Notes: a model not told the origin generated them from the letters alone. A DNA stretch of 64,000 nt from Trichoplusia ni (GCF_003590095.1 NC_039482.1:4853657-4917656); one strand, 5' to 3'. Positions 49,163 through 60,344 are shown, numbered from the stretch's first letter. Numbers and translations: made by a program.

Positions 49163-49478
49163 AATGGGGATGATGGTTCTCTTCTGCTCTGCATCTGCTT
49201 GTAAGTTTTGTAAATAATTATGGATGTGTAATTTTTATTTTGTACCGCAAACAAAAAACTATCAAATAACAGTGAATGTAATAGGATTGTGTATAAATTT
49301 TACGGAATGGTTATGTCAATTTTTCAATTTCTATCTTTGTCAATTTTGGGTGTTTAGTTAAAGGTATGAATATAGTAGAATATATATTCACAATATTTTT
49401 CTATTATCTAACTGAGGAACTAAATAGATTTTTACTTGCACTTTTTTACCCAGTTATCGTCCCTATTATTTTCATTTT
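49163..49478 (+). mobile_element. Second, older copy of the TA-flanked MITE
   Basis: It aligns with 45441-45754 along its length (ACCGCAAACA, CAGTGAATGTAATAGG, ATTATCTAACTGAGGAACTAA) and has diverged ends GGGGATGATGG and GTTATCGTCCC. It lacks the TGACGTCA of the other copy. Confidence 0.6.
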
Positions 49479-49691
49479 TGTTTTATTTCGAAGCACGTTT
49501 GGGAAAAACTAAAAGAGGGTTTCTCGGATATTACTTGTATAGACTTTATAGCGTGTTTTCCGGGTAAAAATCAACCCTTCTAAGATCGTAATTTGCTTTC
49601 GTAGGAATATATACAGATCTATCATTTATTGAAAAATACGACAAAACCCAAAATAAAACTGCCAATAAAAAATTAAAACATAAACTCCTGA

Positions 49692-49697
49692 TTTATT
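49692..49697 (-). promoter_or_regulatory. Candidate polyadenylation signal AATAAA
   Basis: AATAAA occurs on the minus strand about 45 nt past the TAG stop of the protease homologue. That spacing suits a short 3' UTR. Confidence 0.5.
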
Positions 49698-49741
49698 AGA
49701 ACTTAGAAACAATTATTTACAACTACATTTTAAACCAAAAA

Positions 49742-50251
49742 CTAATGATAATCGTAACGGTCGTATTTCTTAGGCATTCGCCTGTAAATCTGTTGTGGTC
49801 TAACTGGCTTGACGTAAGGCTGTACCGGCTCGGTCTTCTGATCCGGAACACTGGTGTCCTCCGTCGTCGACGTCTTTGCTTTCGCAAGACTCTGTAGATA
49901 CGACTCGTAAAGACTCATCCTTGGTAACACAGAATTGTCTTCAGCTGGTTCTAGAGGCACGTTGATTGGATCAAAAGGTAAGGTTAACATGAATTTCCCC
50001 GGATCAGCGTAATAAGGTTGGTTGTTTGGCCCTTTAGTTGAGTTTGGTAAGACTTTTGTTCCTGATGCTGTGGTTGGAGGTTCTGGTGTTGTTGGCCTCA
50101 CGTCTTCGTCCCAGATGATGGAGTCCAGCCAACGGACGAAGCTGGCCACCTTCGGGAAGGCGTGAGTCTTGGAGTAGAGGGCGCAGGTGTTGATGAATGA
50201 GGAGATGGCTACGAGGGTATCGTTTTGGATGACAGCGCCGCCGTTGTCTCT
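49742..50251 (-). CDS. Protease homologue last exon: mutated serine motif and Pro/Thr-rich tail
   Basis: The acceptor is CTCTTACAG and the exon reads 169 codons to TAG at 49742-49744. It opens RDNGGAVIQN, which aligns with GDSGGPL and shows the Ser-to-Asn change. ISSFINTCAL supplies Cys220, and FPKVASFVRWLDSIIW forms the closing helix. The remaining 122 residues leave the protease fold. They contain runs such as TTPEPPTTASG and end RRMPKKYDRYDYH. No obvious membrane segment is present. The exon is markedly GC-richer than its surroundings, as expected for conserved coding sequence. Confidence 0.9.
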   Translation of the reverse strand, partial: RDNGGAVIQNDTLVAISSFINTCALYSKTHAFPKVASFVRWLDSIIWDEDVRPTTPEPPTTASGTKVLPNSTKGPNNQPYYADPGKFMLTLPFDPINVPLEPAEDNSVLPRMSLYESYLQSLAKAKTSTTEDTSVPDQKTEPVQPYVKPVRPQQIYRRMPKKYDRYDYH

Positions 50252-53200
50252 CTGTAAGAGAAGCGTCTATTTATCAATTACTAATAATATCTGGTAAAGT
50301 TTATAAGTATATTTAGTTAGGCTAAGGACCAATTCGATCATTTTGGTCCTTCGATCCAAAGTAAAAAGGAAATACGATAAAAGATGATTACAATTTAACG
50401 ATGAAGGAAAAACCATCCAATGCCTACAGAATAAATAAACTCGTGTTTATTTCAGTACGGTTTTATTGTTTGTTACAGTGACATTTATAAATGACGATAA
50501 AACAATGGTGCGGAACGAGTTCCAGATGATTTATGTTCGTTCAGCGTCTGTGAGCACATCGGGTCCTTTTGATAACTCATTATTATTGATATTAACACCA
50601 CGCTGTATTTTGCCGGCACGTTCATTTTATTGCGTTTTGTTTTAGAACCATTGTGTTTTAGATCTTTTTTATCTTCCTATTTGGTGCGAATATTTTTATC
50701 TGTTAATGAGTGAACAATTTTTTTCGGACTTAATATCGATCAATTTGTGTATTTGATTGTCATTATGTATTTTAGTATCCGCGACGCCACGAAGTAAGTA
50801 GGTTGAGTTTAGGTAGAGGACCAAAACAATGATATATCGCTTAAGTTTATGAAGCTTAAAATGTATGGGAATGATATGCCTTTTCGATAAGTGCCATGAC
50901 TGGCTCAAATTAGTCAGCTTTAACGTTTGAAAAAATGTTACTTGCTTACATACCCAGTATTTACGGAAGTGGCATATTTTTTTACAGTTTTTCTACAGGG
51001 TTTGAGTATTTAAATGGAATTAAAGTAACGAATAAAAAAGGTGTTTGAACTAATTAAAATTTTATAAACAAAAGAGTTTAAAACTCTAAAAATTAAATTG
51101 AAATTTAGCTCAGATTGAAACAATGGAACTTTACGAAATAAAATAAGCAATTTCGAATTGTGAACCGAATATGAAATCTGCATACCAATGCTATGAAAAT
51201 CGTATTTGCATAAGAGTAATTAATAAAGTAATTTAACGTAAATTTAAAATAAACAATATTTTAATATTTTAATGAGATCGTTAAGTAAGTTTTAAAGCTC
51301 ATGATTACGCAATTAATGAAGGTATTAAGTTGTAAAAGCGTTTATTATTGAATGCGAAGGAGCACTTATTTTACGAAATAAATTGGTTTTAACGACTTAG
51401 AAGAACTTTTAAAGAAATATAAATAAGTACTTATGTGTTAATAGCAAGTTTTAACGTAAATCGTAGCTATCGTTATAACTTTCAAAGAAATAGTTAGTTC
51501 TATTATATATTTTTAACCATCAAGCAAAAAGAGGGTGTTATAGAGCTCGACGTGTTTGTCTCTCAATCTGTGACAGAACGGCTCCTGAACTGATTGAGCG
51601 TTTGAATTTCAATCTAGTTTGTTTTGTATTAAAGTTCAATTATGTGCAAGTGTTTTAAGTTATGTTTGGTAAAAATCGGTAAATGACTTGTAGTTTAAGA
51701 TAAAGCTAATTTAAAAAAATAATAATATCGGAAACGTCTTTTTAGCATTAGATTCAAAATTTAGATAAATTGCAAATACTGTAATTCCAATGATCAGTTA
51801 CAAAGGTTACTAAGAAGCCCTCATTACTCTTTCAGCTGTGAGAGCAGGATGGCGCTCTACACATTACATATTACTGTCTTACTTCCACAACTACATAATA
51901 ATAAGCCTTAGTAGTGAGCGGACTGAAGTATCGTCACTTTTCTGCCTTCAAAGTGATTGATTAAAGGAAGACGTCATATTTCATTCTCCGTCCCAGTGGA
52001 TCGTACAGGGAATAAGGAACGTCTTTCCTCGTTCCAAATGCCTTTTAGCAGAAATTTATCGCTCTTTGCTCGGTGATCGAGGGTAATAAATAGACTTTCG
52101 ATTTTGTTTTATTGAATTAGATTAAGTGGGGTAACAGCGAGGCAAATAAGGGTTATGAAATCTTGCTCGTGGATTATTCTTTCATTTATCGAGGGTCTGA
52201 CTTTCTAATATGGATTCTTAACGAGAAGCATTCCCTTGTTAATTTTTAATGAGTCTGAGACTGTCAAACGTATTTAAATGGTTTCATGCCCGTTTGGTGT
52301 AATTTCTATTCCTGTTCTGGGTTGGTTTTACTAGGTTATAAAAAAACACGTATACGTTAAAAGAAACAAACGTTTAATATCCTTGGAGGCTCGTTGCAAA
52401 AAGTCCTAGAAATATAGATATAGATACTGCGCAAGTTATTTATCCTTTTTTTTATTCGTTCTCCATTAAAAAATGGTGCTGCAATATGAGTGAAGGTTTT
52501 TAGTCTCAAAATTGAGAGTTTTTGCTCTTGGTATCTATACTTCTATATCTATACTAAAATAAAGCTGAAGAGTGTGTTCGTTTGAACGCGCTAATCTCAG
52601 GAACTTCTGGTTCAAACTAAAAAAACTTTTTGTATTCAATAGACCATTCACCGAGGAAGGTTTTAGGCTATATACCATCACGCTGCGACTAATAGGAGCG
52701 AAGATACAATGGAAAATGTGGAAAAAACTGGGCAGGTATAAATCATAACTTATATCTTCTACCCACGGGGACGAAGTCGCGGGCAACAGCTAGTACTAAA
52801 ATAAAGCTGAAGAGTGTGTTTGTTCGTTTGAACGCGCTAATCTCAGGAACTTCTGGTTCAAACTAAAAAATATTTTTGTATTCAATAGACCATTCACCGA
52901 GGAAGGTTTTAGGCTATATACCATCACGCTGCGACTAATAGGAGCGAAGATACAATGGAAATTGTGGAAAAAACTGGGCAGGTATAAATCATAACTTAAA
53001 TCTTCAAACCCCGCGGACAAAGTCGCGGGCAATAGCTACTTATTTATATTAATATAGCATCGTTATACTTGAAAATACTTCATAAAATAAATTGCCGAAG
53101 AGTTATCGCTAAAGTTATTCATGTTTCCTGTAACCTGATCCCATGATCGGATTTTATTCATGAGATTAACATTAATTCGCGATTATCAAGTTCATAACTT

Positions 53201-56200
53201 ACGAAAGTATTGATTTTTTACGTTTGTGACCCAGTTTTGGTTTACTTTAAATAATTGTGGGTTTACGTTTAGGAGTCAGCTAGCACCTTTCAAAACCTTG
53301 GGAGCGAGACAGCGCTCTACGTGGGATATAGTTGCGTCTCTCTTCCACAACAGTAATTAAAGAATTCAAGGATTTGATTGTAGGCTCTTAATATTTTGAT
53401 TGTTTGTATTTGCTTTTATTCTCTTAAGGTGATTTAGTTTTTTTATCTACTTTGGATGTATGAGATTTTCGCGACATATCCGTGATTTTCCGCGAATGTT
53501 CGTTCTGTAATTCTTTGCCGGAGGGCGATGAAATGTATTACATTTTATAAAGTGGCGAAGGAATCTTTCAATGTAGTGATATTTCGGTACATAAAAGTTT
53601 ATAGTGAGAACTACATTTTCACTGGAATACCAGTACTCGGTATTTAAAAATGTTTAACAAATAATGTTATAAGTTAAAGAGAAAATACTATTTGTTGCTA
53701 AAAAACTATTTAGTCTCAAAATAACTTTTAACCCAAGTGTCAAATGTAAAAATTCGATAAGTGTTGAAATTTCTAAAAATGTCTCTTGCTAAGTGATCAG
53801 TATAGTTGAATGTATAAGGATAACATACCCTGCAGAAGTGCCTGTTGGGGTCTTGCACACCTCCTACGCAGACATAGTGCCCTGGTAGCATCTTGGTGTT
53901 CGCCTCGCATATAGACGGGTCGATGACCGGAGCGTTGACTAGCCGCATGTGCTGAAACAATATGTTCTCCTAGTACTGAGGTCTTATCTTATCTTACTAG
54001 AAAGAAGAAATATGATACGAAAGAAGAAAGAATAAAATTTCAAATTGAGTAAGATACTAGGAGTAAAAAGCTAAAATTGGAAACTAAATAATTAATTGTT
54101 TATTTTCTGTATGGAACAAGAAAATACGTCTCTTTTAAAAATAAACAATTGAGCAATTGAGCCAAGCATAGGGAAACTTTAAAGACTGATTATTTTTTTT
54201 TAATTCTGATTATTTTTAGTATACCTAGAAAAATTGAAATTTTCACAAAAACCAAAGGCCATAACAGAAAAATGGATGCTAAAAATAAAGCAAAACAAAA
54301 AGAAAATAACGAGACATCATAAGTAAAAGTATTTCGCAAATGTGTTTGTTATGCGGTCGTTTTTAAAATACACTTTCTTTTCATTTGCTGATTCAGCTAC
54401 TATCGCGCAAATCGCAATACATTGCTGGCTGTGATACATCACTTTTGAAACCAGAGCTGTGGAACTCCGCAATGGATAGCGAATTGTAAGATTTCCCCAT
54501 TATCCAAATGGGCTCTTGGTATGAGTTGAGACTACGATCAGGAAATTCTTGTGCCTAGCGTTTTCCGCCCCATTGTTGGATCTCTGTGTCACAATTTACT
54601 ATAAAAAGTATTTTATTTCACGCTTACTGGTTACGTTTACAACCTTTTTTGGTATTACACAGGAAGGTTTTCTTAAAGTTCCGTAAAGAAAGGATAAAAA
54701 TTGAACCTTATATTAAGGCTCATTTGTCTGTCCGCCTGTCATCAAGCTATACCTCAAAAACCGTGATACCTTGACAGTTGATGTTTATGTATAGATTATG
54801 TATTCGTGTTCAGTTTATGTATATCATTATTGTGATATCTAAGCGACGGAAACTTGGGTCAGAAACTAAAAGTACTGTAATGTTTTAAAACATAGGCACA
54901 TACAAAATATGTGTTTGTGTGTGTTCGTTTAGTCAATTTGTTTAATAGAAAAGTAAAAAACCAACTTCAATGTTGCGTAAGTGATTACTTTTAAGTAGAA
55001 AATGAGGAAAAGGTTTTGAAATAAATAATTAAAAAACAACATCAGCGAAAGACAATTTTGAACTTTTTTTGTTATAAAACCTCGTTAAAAGTAAAAGAAA
55101 AGTTTCAAGTTTAGATGAATACTTAATTAACTGTTAAAAATCTCAGACCGGACATACAAATATACTTATAATCTGTACTAACATAACAATGCTGTCAGCT
55201 TTAACGCGCTAATCTCCGTAACTACATTTCCGAATAAAACCAAATTTTAGTGTTTGATAGTTCATATTCTGAGGAAGGCTATGGGGTATATATCATCACG
55301 TCATTATTAATTAAAGCTAATCAGTAATGTAATAAATATCAAAGACGAGATGAAGCGTGCACTCTGGAACTATTGATCTTATTTTTAAAAATAACGTATA
55401 GAGAAACTAATATTAGAATTTCTAGCTGGAACATTTGGAAACCGTGCAACTGGTGGCACTAAAAATGTAATTTAACGTTTCTGAAGTGATTGTGTTGGGT
55501 ACCTTTACTAGAAAAAAAAAATTTAGGTACTAATTTTGATTTCAGTTTAACTCTCTTTTTTTATATCTAGCTATTTTTTGTAAGCGATGATATTTTCTAA
55601 ATAGAAAAAATAACTGTTTAAATTTATTCAAGAGCAAACAACAAAAAGCTTTTAAGAGATTACACGATGCATACGCTTAATCTCAATATACATTCAAAAC
55701 ACGTGGATCCAAAGCGCCATCTCTCGGTATTAATAATTTATGAAGAAAAAGCAACGTTTCTTGAAAATGTCATCTACATAAAATACAACGTGAAATCTTG
55801 TATTAAATAATATTCATAAACATATACGACTTAGACTAGAGGAGCTCGTGGCTGTGCTATAACCGCATAAGTGATTCGATCACAGGTTAAGCTATGCTTG
55901 ACGCGGTTGGTCCGTAGATTGGTGACCATCTTTGTCATAGTGAGTTCCTCCATGTTTCGGAAGGCACGTTAAATTGTGGGTCCCGGCTGTTATTCCTAGT
56001 CGTTACAGGTAGTCAGAAGCTTGAAAAAGTCTGACAGCCAGTCTAACCAAGGGGTGTCGTGTTGCCCAGGTAACTGGATTGAGGAGGTCAGATAGGCAGT
56101 CGCTCCTTGTAAAACACTGGTACTCAGCTGAAACCGGTTGGACTGGTAGCCGACCCCAACATAGTTGGGAAAAGGCTAGGCCGATGATGATATACGACTT

Positions 56201-58874
56201 AGACTTGAAAGTAACTAAGTGTCGAATATGCGAAATATTTTTTAAGCACTCCATTAAAAATAGTTCCTGCTGAAAACGGTAATTAGCCTATTAACAACTG
56301 GTAAAATATACTAAGGGTTCTGTACAAATAACCTAAAACTTTGGACAATTTAAGTTAACCTTACCTTTATATAATTGATTTACCTTAAAGATATATGACA
56401 GTAACGATCATTGCTAAACCTCGATTTTTTTAGTATTTGTTTTTTTTTTGTTATAGCGGCAAGGGAATAACATAATATGTATAATTCTTAAAATGTCTAG
56501 CGATTGTGGTTCTTGCTTGGTAATGGACGGACAAACAGCGATGTGACAACAGGGAGACAGAATTCTCAAAAAAAAATGCCAATAAAAAGTCACGTTATTT
56601 AGGAGAGTTACTAACCCGAAAATACTGCCTAACAAATTATCTGCAAAGAATTTGCTCGTCAATTCCATAACCTGAATTTAATCATCTCGTGAAGGCTATC
56701 AAACGCGGCAAAGAAACACAGATAGAAATAGTCAAGAAAAACAACTCTCGTTTAATACAGTTGGAGAGAAATATAATGTCCATTAAGAAGGAAAAGAATA
56801 CTTACGCCACCAGGAGTCCATGCGATGATAGAGGCAAGGAATCCAAGAGTAATGTCATCATCAGCATCTGGAAGCTTCACGTTTTGTACTTGTGAGCTGA
56901 AGGTCATCGGAGATTCCAGCTTCGCAGCTGATACTCGGAGATCGAAGTTGTTTATTAACATTTTTATCTGGAAACCAGCAAAACATTCAATAATTAAAAA
57001 TCACAATTCCGAAAATTTCAAAACTGGTTTCGTAAAGTAGCATATACGTGTATAATTATTTACAAATATTTATAATTATTTACAAATATTTTTTTACCAA
57101 CACATTGAATATTATTAAATTTTCTCGAATATTGTTTTTTTTGGTCAATTTAAAATTTCTCTTTTTTTCTTGAAATTTTCATGGCCTTCATACACAACGA
57201 AGAAAAGCAATAAAACATTCACCTATCGAAAGCTTTGTTTTATTTCTTGCGTCAAACTTATGCCGGCTAGTTCACAATAAACATAAAAGGAATCAACAAA
57301 ATCGGTTCATCGCATCTGAAGTTCTAAAGCAACAAACAGACAAAAATTCAGACGTATTGAGAAACATCCCTTTTTCAAAGCCCAACTGTCTCCAAACCGA
57401 ACATCAACTTATCTCGCTGCAACGACAAAACCTTTAACATAAAACCCAATACTTCCCAAATCAAAGCAACATCAAAACTCAGACATAAATTCCGTCCTAC
57501 CCTACAGAATAATAAACAGTGTTAACCGACTCATTACCGCGCATCGGGTCGTCATAAAAATGTTACCAGCTAAATAAAAACGTTTGATATCTTCTATTTG
57601 GTCACGTTACTTGGTGACAACCTCATGTTGCGATTTAACGAGTCTGCTAAAGGGAATATGGATTTTGGTATCAAATGGATTTGGGATGGGATTTGGGTAA
57701 GCAATGAAGGGTCGGATCGATCTTCAAGTATAATTATTGTTTAAGGCGCTGTTATATGGAATTGTATTAGTTTGTATTTGAATTCTGATCTAACTGCTAA
57801 GTATACATATGTTCAAAATGAATGTTTGTTTTCTATGTGGTGTTAAACAAATGACTCGCATTTTATTTCATTTTTGTAAAGGATAATGAAACCCCTAGTA
57901 ATGTGGACGAAAGAATTTCACAGCAGTGGGAAATTTACAGCCATTATATGTGGAAATGAAGAGCGAGTAATGTCAATAATGCAGTCATCAAACATCTCAG
58001 TAAGTAATTTTTAACATTCGTCATTGGCGCCCACCGTGGGGCTTCAATCGCACCGAAATATTTTAAAACCATAAAACAGAGCTCTCTCAAATTCAATAAA
58101 AAACAATAATAGGCACTATACAAAACCAGAACAATGTAAAATATAAAAACGAACAAGGAAAATATTTCATCCCGCTTGGTAGCTCCAATTAGGCTGAACA
58201 AGAGTATCTACAAAAACAAAACAAAACTAGCTTACGAGTACATTTTATCAGAATATACAAAAGATAACATATATAGGATTTATTCAAGCAAAGCTGCTAA
58301 AACTGAGCGAAGCATAACAAGGAAAATCTCGTATTATCCAGCTCACTGGAAAAATATAATGAGATGAATTTAATAGGCAAGATAACTTAGTACCGGAAAA
58401 TTGTTTCAAATATACTGTTGCATTGTATAACTCCTTAATTTTATTAGTCATTTTATTTTGAGGTTACATAATTTTACTGCCTTTATCAGGTGTAAGATTT
58501 TCTCATACTTAAAGTGGGGTAACTTGGTTAGATATTTGGTCAAAATATTCAAATCAATATTCTTGATGAAGTGGTCAAAGAGTCATGATTCGCATTACTC
58601 GTTGCTGAAATTTTACTATTGTTCAACTGCCTAGCTACCTGGTGATAGACGAACAGACATCGATGCCTAAAATATAAGATCCCCTTTCGACCCCTTTGGA
58701 TAAGAAATCTTATATATCGACTCCAGATCAGTCAACTTAATCCAATTCAATGAGCATAATGTTACAAAGATGTTTACCTTATAGAGGTTCCCGCCTTTGT
58801 TATTGTAGGAGCTGCCAGCCCTGACTGTGAAGTTTCCGAGGTTCTTGTGCGTCACGTATGATGATATAATCCCT
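49742..58874 (-). CDS. Non-catalytic chymotrypsin-like serine protease homologue, 4 visible exons, 5' end missing
   Basis: Four minus-strand exons (58874-58778, 56967-56806, 53951-53829, 50251-49742) join in phase 0 with GT-AG introns and give 296 residues. The fold is trypsin/chymotrypsin (S1): a strand with NFTVRAGSS, the Asp102 region NNFDLRVSAAKL, VNAPVIDPSIC, VCVGG, then CRRDNGGAV and a C-terminal helix FVRWLDSII. Cysteines fit the usual 168-182 and 191-220 pairs. In active enzymes the serine motif is GDSGGP. Here it is RDNGGA, so Ser195 is Asn and Gly193 of the oxyanion hole is Arg. ISSYVTHK aligns where AAHC is expected, suggesting His57 and Cys58 are also replaced (inferred). After the fold come 122 residues rich in Pro and Thr, ending in a basic and tyrosine-rich stretch. 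It is probably a secreted regulatory or binding protein rather than an enzyme. The signal peptide and IVGG-type N-terminus were not found. Confidence 0.85.
51837..51890. repeat. Hairpin repeat Q in intron 3
   Basis: TGTGAGAGCAGGATGGCGCT pairs partly with TTACTGTCTTACTTCCACAA. Confidence 0.5.
52548..52793 (+). mobile_element. Helitron-like element H1, tandem copy 1
   Basis: It starts TCTATACTAAAATAAAGC and ends GGGCAACAGCTAG. It is immediately followed by a second copy. Both lie in intron 3 of the protease homologue. Confidence 0.75.
52794..53038 (+). mobile_element. Helitron-like element H1, tandem copy 2
   Basis: It follows copy 1 with no spacer. Both share the distinctive ACTAAAATAAAGC start and TTTTTGTATTCAATAGACC, so they are close relatives. 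The 3' terminus is mutated (AATAGCTACT). Confidence 0.73.
53299..53350. repeat. Hairpin repeat Q in intron 3
   Basis: TGGGAGCGAGACAGCGCTCT is an intact left arm; the right arm TGCGTCTCTCTTCCACAA has drifted. Confidence 0.55.
53829..53951 (-). CDS. Protease homologue exon C (Cys168-Cys191)
   Basis: This exon has 123 nt (41 codons), phase 0 at both ends, a TTGTTTCAG acceptor and a GTATG donor. It reads VNAPVIDPSICEAN, then GHYVCVGGVQDPNRHFC. These match the Cys168-Cys182 disulphide region and the cysteine just before the active-site serine. The final AGG codon (Arg) occupies the Gln192 position of active enzymes. Confidence 0.88.
54660..54785 (+). repeat. P repeat fragment in intron 2 of the protease homologue
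   Basis: AAGTTCCGTAAAGAAAGG and CTGTCCGCCTGTCATCAAGC are followed by GTGATACCTTGACAGTTGAT. Confidence 0.5.
55175..55310 (+). mobile_element. Diverged Helitron-like H1 remnant, 3' end missing
   Basis: ATCTGTACTAACATAACAAT, then TTAACGCGCTAATCTCCGTA and GAGGAAGGCTATGGGGTATA, follow the H1 order. The similarity ends at ATCATCACGT. Confidence 0.5.
55838..56189 (+). mobile_element. 5S-derived SINE, full-length, with 16-bp target duplication
   Basis: ATATACGACTTAGACT flanks it exactly at 55822-55837 and 56190-56205. The internal promoter-like block at about 55876-55927 resembles the box A/IE/box C half of 5S rRNA (GGTTAAGC ... GGTTGGTCCGTAGATTGGTGACC). It lies in intron 2 of the protease homologue, on the opposite strand to the gene. 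Confidence 0.9.
56806..56967 (-). CDS. Protease homologue exon B (Asp102 region)
   Basis: This exon has 162 nt (54 codons), phase 0 at both ends, a TTTCCAG acceptor and a GTAAG donor. It contains NNFDLRVSAAKL, which aligns with the DIALLKL block carrying Asp102, so the aspartate is kept. It continues with VQNVKLPDADDD, the usual segment before the conserved GWG. Here that position reads SIIAWTPGG, with the first glycine replaced by alanine. Confidence 0.85.
57051..57090. repeat. 20-bp exact tandem duplication
   Basis: TATAATTATTTACAAATATT occurs twice back to back in intron 2 of the protease homologue. Confidence 0.8.
58778..58874 (-). CDS. Protease homologue exon A (position-57 region)
   Basis: This 97-nt exon follows a TTTACAG acceptor and ends AAG|GTAAAC. 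One base completes a codon from the unseen upstream exon, followed by 32 full codons. It reads GIISSYVTHKN, then NFTVRAGSSYNNKGG, typical of the strand after the catalytic histidine in insect S1 proteases. Where ILTAAHC is expected it reads IISSYVT, so the histidine appears to be valine. That placement depends on an alignment made by eye. Confidence 0.8.
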
Positions 58875-58970
58875 CTGTAAACAAAATAACATCACTTTAA
58901 AACTCCTAGAAAAAAGACTGTAATGATATGTTTTATCATCTATTGTCACTTAAAGTAAGACTGGAGTAAT

Positions 58971-59018
58971 GAAAGGGATGGCGTGATACACGGTATGAAG
59001 CGCCATCTTGCTTCTACA
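58971..59018. repeat. Hairpin repeat Q, hit by a SINE
   Basis: GAAAGGGATGGCGTGATACA pairs with TGAAGCGCCATCTTGCTTCT. The right arm is duplicated at 59379-59392 by insertion of the 5S-derived SINE. Confidence 0.55.
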
Positions 59019-59378
59019 TGATTGGCCTAGCCTTTTCCCAACTATGTTGGGGTCGGCTACCAGTCCAACCGGTTTCAGCTAAGTACCAGTGTTTTACAAG
59101 GAGCGACTGCCTATCTGACCTCCTCAACCCAGTTTCCTGGGCAACACGATACCCCTTGGTTAGACTGGCTGTCAGACTTTCCAAGCTTCTGACTACTTGT
59201 AACGACTGTCAAAGATGTAGGAATAACAGCCGGGATCCACAATTTAACGAGCCTTCCAAAACACGGAGGAACTCGTTATGACAAAGATGCTCACCCATCT
59301 ACGGACCAACCGCGTCAAGCATAGCTTAACCTGTGATCGAATCACTTATGCGGTTATAGCTTAGCCACGAGCTCCTCA
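59019..59378 (-). mobile_element. 5S-derived SINE, full-length, inside a hairpin repeat, with 14-bp target duplication
   Basis: ATCTTGCTTCTACA flanks it at 59005-59018 and 59379-59392. The minus strand reads head, 5S-like block (59288-59340), body and GGCTAGGCCAATCA end. The duplicated target belongs to the right arm of a dispersed hairpin repeat starting at 58971, so the hairpin was there first. Confidence 0.92.
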
Positions 59379-59540
59379 ATCTTGCTTCTACAATACCAAC
59401 AATTATACTTGGAGGCTGTGATATATAGTGTCCTTATATACTAATATATACGAATGTCACTGACGTTAGGTACTTGGTAAACAGAATATAGGCAGCAGGC
59501 AGCGTTATAAGAAGCCATTTTCAATTTGTTATTTCCTAAA

Positions 59541-59790
59541 GCATGTCAAATGGTGGGTTCCGGGTCCTTTTTAAACATTTTTGACAACAATATTTAGGAG
59601 CTAGAAATTCGAAGAAAAAAAGAAAATGACTAGCTGACTAAGGGGTATTGTGTTGCATTTAATAAGCAACCATGTTAAGGAGCTCAGATAGGCTGTCACT
59701 CCTTGAAAATCACTGGTCCTTAGGCATCCGGTTACACTGAGATCGACCTCAACATACGTGGGGAACAGGCTAGGTTGCTGTTGATGATGT
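59541..59790 (+). mobile_element. Old, diverged relative of the 5S-derived SINE
   Basis: Words in the same order as the family body can be followed (GGTGGGTTCCGGGTCC, ACTAAGGGGTATTGTGTTGC, GGAGCTCAGATAGGCTGTCA, CAGGCTAGG..GATGATG), with many substitutions and indels. The 5S-like head is missing. Confidence 0.6.
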
Positions 59791-60344
59791 GAGCCAATTT
59801 AGATGTTAGATGATAAGTAACTTTTAATTAGCCGATAATTATTTTTATCTTCTACATAAATTAAATCAGTTTTCTAATCGTTCCTTGTTCCAAAATTAAT
59901 TATGTATTTAGAAAAACAAAAGTAAAACTCATGGAAAAGTGGAAATTAGTTTTTCAATGGGAACTGGAAATTGAAAAATGTTTGTCGAGAGCCATGTAAA
60001 TGAGGGGTCTGTGATCCTTAGAATAATGAGTGTTTACAAGCCTTTGTTATATCTGCGAGCTTCATTATAATATCAATGAAGTATGTATACAGGGTGATTT
60101 GTGGATATTTTTTTGTTTTCTATTACATGTTGAAAATTTTGATGGATTTTCCTTTGTCTACTTGACGATTATGAAATCAGCTGAAGTGCTTGCTTATGAC
60201 TTATTCAAATAATTTAATACCTTTTATAGAAATACATGAGTACAATGGTAAACTAAATGCTAGAGCCATTCTCTATCGTCCACGTGACTTTAGAATTTAA
60301 TGCTATGGAACAATTCTATCAGTCGGTTAACTTGACATTTGTTG

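Noticed and set aside
55876..55927. 5S rRNA gene
   Set aside because: Only the internal-promoter half resembles 5S rRNA, and it is joined to the SINE body in every copy.
57944..58201. 85-codon hydrophobic ORF on the minus strand
   Set aside because: It spans the TGGCGCCCA word and lacks any domain. Its hydrophobicity follows from T-rich codons.
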